Positions 34,382 through 42,984 of a DNA stretch of 64,000 bases are shown here, one piece after another. Both the position numbers and the translations under genes were made by a program. Position 1 is the first letter of the stretch. The number at the start of each line of letters is the position of its first letter. Under the pieces are notes generated by a model. That model had not been told where the DNA came from and ran no database searches. It saw nothing but the letters and a program-made list of their open reading frames with translations. Source of the stretch: Blastococcus litoris (GTDB lineage: Bacteria > Actinomycetota > Actinomycetes > Mycobacteriales > Geodermatophilaceae); assembly GCF_003075095.1 (NCBI RefSeq), contig NZ_QCZF01000001.1, forward strand, positions 434,001 through 498,000. The letters run 5' to 3'.

Positions 34382-34872
34382 CCCGCCGGCGGGGCGCTGG
34401 AGGTCGGCGTCCCGCCCAGGTCGCCGCCGGCGCGCAGGAAGCCGATCGGCCAGGCGCCGGTGAACTCGCCGCACGCCCCGCCCTTGTCCTCGACGACCAC
34501 GAGGTAGAAGGCCGGGGGGACGACGTCGTCGGTGGTGATCCCGTCGAAGGTGCGGTCGCCCTCGGGGACGTCGACCTCGCCGATCATCTCCTCGAGCTTC
34601 TCGTCGAAGACCTGCACGCCCCAGCCGCGCTCGGCGACCGACTGCGGCACCGTCAGGGTGATCGTGGCGCCGGGGGAGACCTCGAGGATCGGCGGCGTGC
34701 TGTCGTAGCGCTGGCCCTCGCCGTCCAGGCAGAACTGGGTCGGCCGCACGCCGAGCTGCTGGGGGCCGACCTCGACGTCGACGTCGGGAGGAGCGGCCGG
34801 CTCCCCGGAGCCGCAGCCGGCGAGGAGCGCGACGAGCAAGAGGGGCAGCAGGGTCGGGGCTCTCCTGCTCAC
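34378..34872 (-). CDS. DUF2771-like lipoprotein
   Basis: This is a 164-aa exported protein with a signal peptide and lipobox [10 protein letters not shown] ending at Cys20, so it should be lipid-anchored outside. The mature part is beta-rich with an early Cys ([11 protein letters not shown]), [20 protein letters not shown] and [15 protein letters not shown] near the end. It matches the actinobacterial DUF2771 group in pattern and in gene neighbourhood. GTG 34872 overlaps the stop of the upstream MFS gene (GTGA), which selects this start over GTG 34878. Its TAG overlaps the convergent CSD gene's stop. Confidence 0.82.
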   Translation of the reverse strand: MSRRAPTLLPLLLVALLAGCGSGEPAAPPDVDVEVGPQQLGVRPTQFCLDGEGQRYDSTPPILEVSPGATITLTVPQSVAERGWGVQVFDEKLEEMIGEVDVPEGDRTFDGITTDDVVPPAFYLVVVEDKGGACGEFTGAWPIGFLRAGGDLGGTPTSSAPPAG

Positions 34873-36395
34873 GACCACGAGGGTCCCACGGGCGCTGTCG
34901 GGGCATCCGGGGAGATCCCCTCCGGCGGGGTCGACCGCCGGCCGCGGTAGAGGCTCCACAGCACGAGACCGACCGCGAGCACGAGCAGCGCCGCGGCGAC
35001 GGTGAAGCCCAGCCAGCCGGTCGGGGGCAGTGCGATGCCGAGCGCGCCGCCGACCACCCACGAGATCTGCAGCCAGGTCTCCGACCGGGCGAAGGCCGAG
35101 GCGCGCAGGCTGTCGGGTACCTCCCGCTGGATGATCGCGTCGAGGGCCACCTTGCCCAGCGCGTTGGTCACCGCGGAGACGCCGGCGACCACGGCCGCCA
35201 TGGCGAAGCTGTAGAAGATCGCCGCCAGCAGGGTGATCGCCGCGGCGGAGGCCGCCGAGACCAGGACAAGGCGGTCGGGTGCGGCGCTGTGCATCCGCGA
35301 GCCGATCGCCGTCCCGGCGAAGCTGCCCACCCCGGCCGCCGCGGCGATGGCGCCCAGGGCGAGCGTGCCCTCCCAGCCCTCGTAGTTCGCCTCGACCAGG
35401 AACGCGCTGAAGATGGTGAGGAAGCCACCGAGGCCGCGCAGCGCCGCGTTGGCCCGCAGGGCGAGGACGACGTGCGGGCTCACCCGCCGCCGGCTGCTGC
35501 CGACCGGTATCTCCGCGGTGGTCAGCACGTCGGCCGACAGCTCGCCGGCCGGGACGTCGACGTGCGGGGGCAGGCGGACGGCGAGCACCCCGCCGACGGC
35601 GAAGACGATCGCGGTGGCGCCGAGCTCCCAGTCGAAGCCCAGCAGGGCCGCCATCCCGGCCGCGATCGCGCCGGCCACGCCCGCCGTCGCCAGCCCGAAG
35701 ACCGACAGCCGCGCGTTGGCCGAGGTCAGCGACATGGCCGAGGGCAGCACCCGCGGGACCACGGCCGCGCGCAGGACGTTGTGCGCCTTCGACAGCACCA
35801 GGACGCCGAGCGCCGCCGGGTAGAGCCAGAAGTCGTCGAAGTGCCGCATCATGACGAGCGCCAGCAGGGCGCGGCCGAGGTGGCTGGCGGCCATCGCCCA
35901 ACGGCGGCCGCGCTGCAGCCGGTCCAGCGCCGGCCCTATGACCGGCGCGAGGACGGCGAACGGCGCCATCGTCACGAGCAGGTAGAGCGCGACGTTGCCG
36001 CGCTGCGCGTCGGAGGCGGCCGCGAAGAACAGCGTCCCGGCCAGGGAGACCGCGATCATCGCGTCCCCGGCCATGTGCAGGGCGTTGACCCACAGCAGCT
36101 GGGTCAGCCCGCTCTCCCCGGCTCCGTCGGCCCGGCTCGCGGCCCGGACCCGCCGGGCCGCCGCGGCGGTCAGCTCCCGGGACCGCGCGGCCGCGACCCG
36201 CGTGACGGTCAGCTTCCCCGGTGGGGGACCTGGCAGTTCGGCCGTCGGGGGCTCGCCCGGCGAGGACATCGGCCGCGTCGACGGCGGCGGGATGTCGAGC
36301 GGGGTGGTGTCGGCCCGCTCGAGCGGGGGAGGGTTCGTGCGGCCCACCGTGCGCAGGCGCCGGCCGGCCCCGGGCGGACGGCGGGAGGCGGACAC
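34869..36395 (-). CDS. MFS transporter
   Basis: This 508-aa membrane protein has about twelve helices after a long polar N-terminus rich in Pro and Arg. The first helix is ALHMAGDAMIAVSLAGTLFF. LLVTMAPFAVLAPVIGPALDRLQRGRR carries the MFS loop 2-3 motif in modified form. The C-terminal half includes ALGKVALDAIIQREVPD. GTG 36395 has CACGAT 6 bases upstream on the minus strand and leads a two-gene transcript with the DUF2771-like lipoprotein. The partner lipoprotein and the fixed neighbourhood suggest a cell-envelope role, but no substrate is known. Confidence 0.88.
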   Translation of the reverse strand: MSASRRPPGAGRRLRTVGRTNPPPLERADTTPLDIPPPSTRPMSSPGEPPTAELPGPPPGKLTVTRVAAARSRELTAAAARRVRAASRADGAGESGLTQLLWVNALHMAGDAMIAVSLAGTLFFAAASDAQRGNVALYLLVTMAPFAVLAPVIGPALDRLQRGRRWAMAASHLGRALLALVMMRHFDDFWLYPAALGVLVLSKAHNVLRAAVVPRVLPSAMSLTSANARLSVFGLATAGVAGAIAAGMAALLGFDWELGATAIVFAVGGVLAVRLPPHVDVPAGELSADVLTTAEIPVGSSRRRVSPHVVLALRANAALRGLGGFLTIFSAFLVEANYEGWEGTLALGAIAAAAGVGSFAGTAIGSRMHSAAPDRLVLVSAASAAAITLLAAIFYSFAMAAVVAGVSAVTNALGKVALDAIIQREVPDSLRASAFARSETWLQISWVVGGALGIALPPTGWLGFTVAAALLVLAVGLVLWSLYRGRRSTPPEGISPDAPTAPVGPSWS

Positions 36396-36467
36396 GCCAC
36401 CATCGTGCCGCACCCGGCGCGGCGGGTGGTCGCCCGACGAGGTGGACGCGTCAGGGACAATGGCCGG

Positions 36468-37262
36468 ATGACCGAGTCCCCTGCCGATGTCCTGGCCGCC
36501 GCGGTGGAGCAGGCGCGCGCCGCCGCCGTCGAGACGGCCGGTGACGAGGCCCTGGTCGGCGACCACCTGGGCACCGCGTCGGAGGCGGTCGTCCCCGAGA
36601 CCGGCGAGGTGGCGCCCGAGGTGGTCGGCGAGGTCCTGACCCACTTCTTCGCCAGCCGGCTGCCCGGCTACGTCGGCTGGCACTGGGCGGTCACCGTCGC
36701 CCGCATCCCGGGCGACGACGAGGTGACCGTCGACGAGGTCGTCCTGCTGCCCGGCGACTCGGCGCTGCTGGCCCCCGCGTGGGTGCCCTGGCACGAGCGG
36801 CTTCGGCCCGGCGACCTCTCCGTGGGCGACGTACTGCCCTCCACCGAGGACGACCCGCGTCTCGCGCCGGCCTACCTGGCCGACGACGACTCGGCCGAGG
36901 ACCCGGAGGGTCGCGTCGTCGCCGAGGAGCTCGCGGTCGGCCGCGAGCGGGTCATGTCGGCCGAGGGGCGCGCCGAGGCACTGGGCCGCTGGAACGCCGG
37001 CGACTTCGGACCCGGCTCCCCGATGGCCCGCCAGGCCCCCGGGCCGTGCGCGACCTGCGGCTTCTACCTGCCCCTGGCCGGGTCGCTGCGCCAGAGCGTC
37101 GGCGCCTGCGGGAACGCCTACTCACCGGCCGACGGGCACGTGGTCACCGCCGACTACGGCTGCGGCGCGCACAGCCAGGCCACGCTCGTCGTGGACGAGG
37201 CCACGGAGGTCGTGCGCACCGCGCGCTACGACACGGGCAACTTCGACGTCCTGACCGACTAG
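36468..37262 (+). CDS. DUF3027 family protein
   Basis: This 264-aa soluble protein belongs to DUF3027, found almost only in actinobacteria. Characteristic parts are LPGYVGWHWAVTVARIPGDD, WVPWHERLRPGDLSVGDVLP, and a metal-binding-like PCATCGFYLPLAGSLRQ...VGACGNAYSP...DYGCGAHS, in which four Cys and a His are arranged like a zinc site. Function is unknown. It diverges from the MFS gene with 72 bases between starts. ATG 36468 has GACAAT 6 bases upstream. Its TAG stop is shared with the convergent DUF2530 gene. Confidence 0.92.
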   Translation: MTESPADVLAAAVEQARAAAVETAGDEALVGDHLGTASEAVVPETGEVAPEVVGEVLTHFFASRLPGYVGWHWAVTVARIPGDDEVTVDEVVLLPGDSALLAPAWVPWHERLRPGDLSVGDVLPSTEDDPRLAPAYLADDDSAEDPEGRVVAEELAVGRERVMSAEGRAEALGRWNAGDFGPGSPMARQAPGPCATCGFYLPLAGSLRQSVGACGNAYSPADGHVVTADYGCGAHSQATLVVDEATEVVRTARYDTGNFDVLTD

Positions 37263-37471
37263 TCGCGGCGGGGCGTCTGGCCCTGCAGCCGCATGATCCA
37301 CAGGCCCAGCAGGCCCAGGCCGATGGCGGCCACGCAGGTCCAGGTCCACATCCGGTCGACGCGGTCGCCCAGCAGGAGCAGCACGACGAGCGCCACGGCC
37401 CAGACCGCGATGCCGATGCGCACGACGCGGGCGGTGTCCACGCGCAGGGGCGGCGGGGCGGGCTTGGTCAC
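37259..37471 (-). CDS. DUF2530 small membrane protein
   Basis: This 70-aa protein with two transmembrane helices (IGIAVWAVALVVLLLLGDRV and WTWTCVAAIGLGLLGLWIMR) matches the actinobacterial DUF2530 family, including the ending RLQGQTPRRD. The first residues are a Pro-rich cytoplasmic segment. GTG 37471 has TAGAGT 6 bases upstream. It lies between DUF3027 and the NCS2 permease, the usual place for this family. Confidence 0.9.
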   Translation of the reverse strand: MTKPAPPPLRVDTARVVRIGIAVWAVALVVLLLLGDRVDRMWTWTCVAAIGLGLLGLWIMRLQGQTPRRD

Positions 37472-37611
37472 GCTGCGACTCTAGGGCGCGCCCGGAAGGT
37501 CACGATCGCGGAACCCCTTCGTGCGGCAACGATGGCGCGTGCCTCGGATGCGACGGACGTGTGGCACTCTGTCGCCGCTCGTCGCCAGCCACCGCCACAC
37601 GGGGAGTCCGC

Positions 37612-39147
37612 ATGCCCGACAAGTCCCGTCCCACCACGGGATCCACCACCGCGAACGCCGACGGCGGCACGCCCGCGGACGTGGTGGCCTCCGGCGCGAC
37701 GGGCACGCCGCGCCGCAGCTCCGGGCCGCAGGTGCGCCCGAAGAACGGGCTCGACCGCTACTTCGGCATCAGCGCCCGGCACTCGACGACGACCCGCGAG
37801 CTCCGCGGCGGGCTGACCACGTTCTTCACGATGGCCTACATCGTCGTGCTGAACCCGATCATCCTGTCCGGCGCGGACGTCGACGGGAACACGCTGCCCT
37901 TCGCCTCCGTCGCCGCCGTGACGGCGCTGATCGCGGGCGTCATGACGATCCTCATGGGCGTCGTCGGCCGCTACCCGTTCGCGCTGGCGACCGGCCTGGG
38001 CATCAACGCGATCGTCGCCGTCTTCGCGGCCACCCAGCTCTCCTGGCCCGAGATCATGGGCCTGGTCGTGCTCGAGGGCCTGCTGATCACCGTGCTGGTC
38101 CTCACCGGGTTCCGGCGGGCGGTCTTCGAGGCCATCCCGGCCCAGCTGAAGACGGCCATCGCGGTGGGCATCGGGTTCTTCCTGACGATCATCGGCCTCG
38201 CGGACGCCGGCATCATCCGGCCGGGCAACCCGCTCATCAGCTTCGGCATCGAGGGCCAGCTCGCCGGGTGGCCGATCCTGACCTTCGTCGTCGGCCTGCT
38301 GCTGACCAGCGTGCTCGTCGTCCGCCGGGTCCGGGGTGCGCTGCTCATCGGCATCATCGCCACGACGGTGTTCGCGATCGTCGTCGAGGCGATCGCCGAG
38401 ATCGGGCCGCGCTTCGGCGCCGACGGTGCCGTGAACGACCGCGGCTGGGCCCTGCAGGTGCCGAGCCTGCCCGACGACGTCGTCGCCAGCCCGGACCTCT
38501 CGCTGATCGGCAACTTCTCGCTGTTCGGCGGCTTCGAGCGGATCGGCGTCCTCGCGGCCCTCCTGATCGTGTTCTCGATCATGATCGCCGACTTCTTCGA
38601 CACCGTCGGCACGGTCACCGCCGTCGGGGCCGAGGCCGGCCTGCTGGACGAGAAGCGCAACCTGCCGAACTCCCAGCCCGTGCTGCTGGTCGACTCGCTG
38701 GCCGCGGCCGCCGGTGGTGCCGGCAGCGTCTCGTCGAACACGACCTACATCGAGAGCGCCTCCGGCGTGGCCGACGGTGCTCGTACCGGTCTGGCCAGCG
38801 TCGTCACCGGTCTGCTGTTCCTCGTCGCCACGTTCCTCAGCCCGCTGGTCCAGGTCGTCCCGTCCGAGGCCGCCGCCCCGGTGCTGGTCATCGTCGGCGC
38901 CATGCTGATCAGCCAGATCAAGGACCTGGTCTGGGACGACATGTCGCTGGTCATCCCGGCCTTCCTCACCATCGCGCTCATGCCGTTCACCTACTCGATC
39001 ACCAACGGCATCGGCGCCGGCGTGGTCAGCTTCGTGCTGCTGCGCACCGCCGTCGGGCGCCGCCGGGACGTGCACCCGCTGATGTGGCTGATCGCGGTGC
39101 TGTTCCTCGTGTACTTCCTGCTCGAGCCGCTGCAGCAGCTGCTCTGA
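37612..39147 (+). CDS. NCS2 family purine/xanthine permease
   Basis: This 511-aa membrane protein of the AzgA-like branch of nucleobase:cation symporters imports guanine, hypoxanthine or adenine with protons. A polar N-terminal tail of 45 residues precedes YFGISARHSTTTRELRGGLT and the first helix TTFFTMAYIVVLNPIIL. The family motifs GLGINAIVAVF and MIADFFDTVGTVTAVG (substrate site) are intact, as is VSSNTTYIESASGVADGART with conserved Asn-Thr-Thr. ATG 37612 follows GGGGAG. No purine riboswitch was seen in the leader. Confidence 0.93.
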   Translation: MPDKSRPTTGSTTANADGGTPADVVASGATGTPRRSSGPQVRPKNGLDRYFGISARHSTTTRELRGGLTTFFTMAYIVVLNPIILSGADVDGNTLPFASVAAVTALIAGVMTILMGVVGRYPFALATGLGINAIVAVFAATQLSWPEIMGLVVLEGLLITVLVLTGFRRAVFEAIPAQLKTAIAVGIGFFLTIIGLADAGIIRPGNPLISFGIEGQLAGWPILTFVVGLLLTSVLVVRRVRGALLIGIIATTVFAIVVEAIAEIGPRFGADGAVNDRGWALQVPSLPDDVVASPDLSLIGNFSLFGGFERIGVLAALLIVFSIMIADFFDTVGTVTAVGAEAGLLDEKRNLPNSQPVLLVDSLAAAAGGAGSVSSNTTYIESASGVADGARTGLASVVTGLLFLVATFLSPLVQVVPSEAAAPVLVIVGAMLISQIKDLVWDDMSLVIPAFLTIALMPFTYSITNGIGAGVVSFVLLRTAVGRRRDVHPLMWLIAVLFLVYFLLEPLQQLL

Positions 39148-39191
39148 GCAGCTCCTGAGTCCGGCTAAGGAAACGGGATACCCTGGTGGTC

Positions 39192-39626
39192 GTGAGCCGT
39201 ACGACGCTGGACACCGCGGCGTTGGCCCACGACCTGCGGCTGGCGGTCATGCGCTTCTCCCGCCGGCTGCGGAACCAGCGGGTCGACACCTCGGTCACGC
39301 TCACCCACCTGGCCGCGCTGTCGACGCTGAAGCGCAACGGCCCGATGAGCCCGGGGGAGCTGGCCGCGCAGGAGCGCGTCCAGCCGCCCTCGATGACCCG
39401 CGTGGTCGTGGCCCTGGAGGGTATGGGCCTGGTCACCCGGACGCCGCACCCGACCGACGGGCGTCAGGTCATCATCGGCCTGACGCCGGCGGCCGAGGAC
39501 CTGCTCACCGAGGAGGCCCGCGCGCGGGAGGCGTGGCTGAGCGGCCGGCTGCAGGAGCTGACCGCGGAGGAACGGGGCGTGCTGCGTGAGGCGGCCGAGA
39601 TCATGGAGAAGCTCGCCGGTGGGTGA
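39192..39626 (+). CDS. MarR-family transcriptional regulator
   Basis: This 144-aa winged-helix repressor has the core VTLTHLAALSTLKRNGPMSPGELA (given as TLTHLAALSTLKRNGPMSPG), the recognition helix RVQPPSMTRVVVALEGMGLV and the wing RTPHPTDGRQVIIGLT. It is a typical small dimeric MarR sensor. GATACC lies 9 bases before GTG 39192. GTG 39186 is an alternative start only two codons earlier. It overlaps the start of the downstream MFS gene by 4 bases (GTGA), so it probably regulates that exporter and is co-expressed with it. Confidence 0.9.
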   Translation: MSRTTLDTAALAHDLRLAVMRFSRRLRNQRVDTSVTLTHLAALSTLKRNGPMSPGELAAQERVQPPSMTRVVVALEGMGLVTRTPHPTDGRQVIIGLTPAAEDLLTEEARAREAWLSGRLQELTAEERGVLREAAEIMEKLAGG

Positions 39627-41014
39627 CCTGCACGAACGCTGACCAGCCGACGTCCCCGGACCCGGGCAGGGGCTCGTTCCGAGCGCTGCGGGTCCGGAAC
39701 TTCCGGATCTTCGCCTCCGCCAACCTGGTCAGCCTGACCGGCACGTGGATGCAGCGCATCGGCCAGGACTGGCTGGTGCTGCAGCTCTCCGACGACAGCG
39801 GGATCGCTCTCGGCCTGATCACCGCGCTGCAGTTCGGGCCCAGCCTGCTGCTCAGCATGTACGGCGGGGTGCTCGCCGACCGCTACGACAAGCGGCGCGT
39901 GCTGCTCCTGACCCAGGCGCTCATGGGCGTGCTGGCGCTCGTGCTGGCGTTGCTCGTCGCGACCGACGTCGTGGCGCTCTGGCACGTCTTCGCGCTGGCC
40001 GGCGGCCTCGGGGCGGTCGCGGCGATCGACGCGCCGGTCCGGCAGGCGTTCGTGTCGGAGATGGTGGGGCCGCAGCTGCTGACCAACGCGGTGAGCCTCA
40101 ACTCCACGATCTTCAACGGGGCTCGGCTGATCGGCCCGTCACTGGCCGGGCTGCTCATCGGCGCCTCGTCGGGCGATACGGCCCCCGCCTTCTTCGTCAA
40201 CGCCGCCAGCTTCGCCTTCACCATCGCGGCGCTGACCTGGATGCGGGCCTCCGAGCTGCGGCGCAGCGAACCCGTCGGCCGGAAGAAGGGGCAGCTCCGG
40301 GAGGGTCTCCGGTACACGTGGGCCCATCCCGACCTGGTGCTCGCGATGGCGCTCGCATTCGTGATCGGCACCTTCGGCTTCAACTACCAGGTCACCATCG
40401 CGCTCATGGCCCGCGAGCAGTTCGACCTGGGCGCGCAGGCCTTCGGGCTGCTGTCGACCACCTTCGCGATCGGGTCGCTGACCGGGGCACTGCTCTCCAC
40501 GCGTCGCAGCGTCCGGCCGCGGCAGCGGTTCCTCGTCGTCTCCGCCGTCGTGTTCGGCCTGCTCACCGTCGTGTCGGGACTCATGCCCGGTTACGTCTCG
40601 TTCGCCGTCCTCCTGGTGCCCACCGGGGCGGCGGCGCTGATCTTCAGCGTGGCCAACAACAGCTTCGTCCAGCTCGGCGCCGACCCGCAGATGCGCGGTC
40701 GGGTGATGGCGCTGTACTTCATGTGCTTCATGGGCGGCACCCCGCTCGGGGCGCCGCTGATCGGCTGGATCTCCGAGCACCTCGGCGCCCCCTGGGGGCT
40801 GATCCTCGGCGGGGCCGTCTGCGTCGTGGCGGGCGTCGGGGCCGGAATCTGGCTCGCACGGGGACGGCGGGTGCGTCTCGAGGCCGGCCTGACCCCGCCA
40901 CGGCTGCGCCTGCGCGTGGGCGCGCCCGGGACGCGGGTGCCCTCGGCGCCGCTGCGGGCCGCGCAGGAGGCGGCCGCCGAGCAGGGCTCGGGGCACCAGA
41001 CCGTGGGCCGCTGA
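39623..41014 (+). CDS. MFS exporter (MFS_3 / EntS-like)
   Basis: This 463-aa membrane protein has about twelve helices and an RNFRIFASANLVSLTGTWMQRIGQDWLVLQL opening (given by RNFRIFASANLVSLTGTWM and GQDWLVLQL), typical of enterobactin-exporter-like MFS proteins. The loop 2-3 signature is GGVLADRYDKRR, and FNGARLIGPSLAGLLIG marks helix 5. A polar Arg/Ala-rich tail of 45 residues ends the protein. It starts at GTG 39623, inside the stop of the marR gene, and should export a toxic or signalling compound sensed by that regulator. Confidence 0.9.
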   Translation: MTCTNADQPTSPDPGRGSFRALRVRNFRIFASANLVSLTGTWMQRIGQDWLVLQLSDDSGIALGLITALQFGPSLLLSMYGGVLADRYDKRRVLLLTQALMGVLALVLALLVATDVVALWHVFALAGGLGAVAAIDAPVRQAFVSEMVGPQLLTNAVSLNSTIFNGARLIGPSLAGLLIGASSGDTAPAFFVNAASFAFTIAALTWMRASELRRSEPVGRKKGQLREGLRYTWAHPDLVLAMALAFVIGTFGFNYQVTIALMAREQFDLGAQAFGLLSTTFAIGSLTGALLSTRRSVRPRQRFLVVSAVVFGLLTVVSGLMPGYVSFAVLLVPTGAAALIFSVANNSFVQLGADPQMRGRVMALYFMCFMGGTPLGAPLIGWISEHLGAPWGLILGGAVCVVAGVGAGIWLARGRRVRLEAGLTPPRLRLRVGAPGTRVPSAPLRAAQEAAAEQGSGHQTVGR

Positions 41015-41055
41015 GCGGAGTACCGTCGCCGGCATCCCAACGGCGGGAGGCGGAG

Positions 41056-41442
41056 ATGCACGTCCCACTGCTGCAGATCGGTGGCACGGTCGCCGTCGTC
41101 GCCGCCCTCATCGCCTGGACCGGCCCGGTGTTCCGCTGGTCCCGCCGCGTCGTGCAGCGCCGGAGGGCCGCGCGGAGGCCGGACCCGAGCCGCCGTCCGC
41201 TGCAGGTGGTCGCCGCCGACGTCCGGCGGCTGGGCCGGTCCGTGGCGCTCGTCCCCGCCGGGGCGCCGATGGCGCGCCGCCGCGCGCTGACCGCCGCCTA
41301 CGACGACGTCCTCGTCGAGGCGGCGCAGCAGCTGGAGGTCGCGCACGAGCTGCGGACGACGCCGGAGGGCCCGGCGCGCGACCTCGAGCGGCTGCGGCTG
41401 GTCGCGGCCCTGGAGGCCGCCGGCCTGGCGGTGCAGGCCTGA
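41056..41442 (+). CDS. Hypothetical single-pass membrane protein, 128 aa
   Basis: This protein has one N-terminal hydrophobic helix (LLQIGGTVAVVAALIAWTG), then a strongly basic juxtamembrane part (RWSRRVVQRRRAARRPDPSRR) and a helical cytoplasmic domain that includes AYDDVLVEAAQQLEVAHELR. I recognise the pattern as a conserved actinobacterial hypothetical protein but no function. ATG 41056 follows GGAGGCGGAG. Its stop is overlapped by the CTG start of the ThpR gene. Confidence 0.7.
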   Translation: MHVPLLQIGGTVAVVAALIAWTGPVFRWSRRVVQRRRAARRPDPSRRPLQVVAADVRRLGRSVALVPAGAPMARRRALTAAYDDVLVEAAQQLEVAHELRTTPEGPARDLERLRLVAALEAAGLAVQA

Positions 41443-42008
41443 GCCCCCGGCGGCTGTTCTTCGCCGTCGACCCGCCGGACGACGTCCGCGCCGACCTGGC
41501 CGCGGCGCTGGACCCCGTCCGCGCGCTGCCCGGTGCGCCGCGCTGGGGGACGCCCGACCGCTGGCACCTCACGCTGCTCTTCCTGGGCGCCGTCCCGGAG
41601 GACCGTGTCGACGGGCTGCTGGCCGCGGCCGCCCCCGTCGTGGCGGCGGCGCCCGCCATGACCCTGCGGCTGGCCGGCGGCGGGCGGTTCGGCTCGGTGC
41701 GCCGCCCGCAGGTGGCGTGGGCCGGGCTGGACGGCGACGTCGTCCCGCTGGTGGAACTGGCCGGCCGGCTGGCGCACGCCGCCCGCGGACTCCGGCTCCC
41801 GGTGGAGGACCGCCCGTTCCGGCCGCACCTCACGCTCGGCCGCTGGCGCCCGGGCCGGCCGGCCGACGGCACGCTGACCGACCGGCTCGCGGGGTACCGG
41901 GGTCCCGCGTGGCCGGTGACCGAGGTGCGGCTGTGGGAGAGCCACCTCGGGCCGGAGCCGACCTACGACGTGGTCGACACCTGGCCGGTCACCAGGCGTA
42001 CTCCATAG
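41439..42008 (+). CDS. thpR: RNA 2',3'-cyclic phosphodiesterase (ThpR), apparent CTG start
   Basis: This 189-aa protein belongs to the 2H phosphoesterase superfamily. It opens RLFFAVDPPDDVRADLAAAL and has both His-x-Thr motifs: H43-L-T45 in WHLTLLFLG and H130-L-T132 in FRPHLTLGRW. It hydrolyses 2',3'-cyclic phosphates at RNA ends. No ATG, GTG or TTG lies in frame for at least 32 codons upstream, while the family N-terminus begins exactly here. The only candidate is CTG at 41439-41441, overlapping the upstream TGA (CTGA), which suggests re-initiation at a non-canonical codon. The 3' end overlaps the convergent aldo/keto reductase gene by 20 bases. Confidence 0.85.
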   Translation: MSPRRLFFAVDPPDDVRADLAAALDPVRALPGAPRWGTPDRWHLTLLFLGAVPEDRVDGLLAAAAPVVAAAPAMTLRLAGGGRFGSVRRPQVAWAGLDGDVVPLVELAGRLAHAARGLRLPVEDRPFRPHLTLGRWRPGRPADGTLTDRLAGYRGPAWPVTEVRLWESHLGPEPTYDVVDTWPVTRRTP

Positions 42009-42957
42009 GAGCGGCCCGGTAGCCCGGGAAGATCTCGTCGAGCCGGGCGAGGGCCGCCTCGTCGAGCTCGACGTCGAGGGCCGCGAGCGAGCCCTCGAAC
42101 TGCTCCATCGTGCGCGGCCCGACGATCGGGGCGGTCACCGCCGGCTGGTGCAGCAGCCAGGCCAGCCCGACGTCGGCGGGCGGCCGGCCGAGGTCGCGGC
42201 AGAACGCCTCGTACTGCTCGAGCGCCGGTCGGTGCTCCTCGATCCGCCTCTGCTGCCGTTCCTCGTTGCGCCGTCCACCCTCGCTCTTGGCCAGCACCCC
42301 GCCCAGCAGGCCACCGGCCAGCGGGCTCCACGGGATAATGCCCACGCCGTAGTGCTGCGCCGCGGGCAGCACCTCCAGCTCGACGTGCCGCGTCAGCAGG
42401 TTGTAGTGCGACTGCTCGCTGACCAGACCCTGGAAGGAGCGACGCGCGGCGGCCTCGTTGGCGGCGGCGATCTGCCAGGCGGCGTGGTTGGACGAGCCGA
42501 CGTAGAGCACCTTGCCCTGGGCGACGAGGGTCTCGCAGGCCTGCCAGATCTCTTCCCACGGCGTGCGCAGGTCGACGTGGTGGAACTGGTAGAGGTCGAT
42601 CCAGTCGGTGCCCATCCGGCGCAGCGACCCCTCGCACGCCCGCACGATGTTGCGCGCCGACAGGAACGTGTCGTTCGGCCAGTCCGACATCCCGCCGTAG
42701 ACCTTGGTGGCCAGCACGACCTTCTCGCGCCGCTCGCCGCCCTGCGCGAACCAGCTGCCGAGGACCTCCTCGGTGCGGCCCTTGCCGGCGTCGAAGCCGT
42801 AGACGTTGGCGGTGTCGAAGAAGTTGACGCCCTCGGCCAGCGCCCGGTCCATGATCTCGTGGCTGTCGGCCTCCTCGGTCTTCCAGCCGAAGTTCATCGT
42901 GCCCAGGCACAGGCGGGAGACGGACAGGCCGCTGCGGCCCAGGTGCGTGTAGTCCAC
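41989..42957 (-). CDS. Aldo/keto reductase
   Basis: This 322-aa NADPH-dependent TIM-barrel enzyme reduces aldehydes or ketones. The catalytic tetrad is in NFFDTANVYG (Asp, Tyr), VVLATKVYG (Lys) and YQFHHVD (His). The cofactor region SSNHAAWQIA, IIPWSPLAGGLLGG and PIVGPRTMEQFEGSLAAL matches the AKR11/12-like bacterial group. A Lys/Arg-rich insert (KSEGGRRNEERQQRR) precedes helix 7. GTG 42957 follows AGGGTGG. It is divergent from the thioesterase gene with only 27 bases between starts. Confidence 0.93.
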   Translation of the reverse strand: MDYTHLGRSGLSVSRLCLGTMNFGWKTEEADSHEIMDRALAEGVNFFDTANVYGFDAGKGRTEEVLGSWFAQGGERREKVVLATKVYGGMSDWPNDTFLSARNIVRACEGSLRRMGTDWIDLYQFHHVDLRTPWEEIWQACETLVAQGKVLYVGSSNHAAWQIAAANEAAARRSFQGLVSEQSHYNLLTRHVELEVLPAAQHYGVGIIPWSPLAGGLLGGVLAKSEGGRRNEERQQRRIEEHRPALEQYEAFCRDLGRPPADVGLAWLLHQPAVTAPIVGPRTMEQFEGSLAALDVELDEAALARLDEIFPGYRAAPMEYAW

Positions 42958-42984
42958 GGGGACCACCCTGGCACCCTGGTCGCC

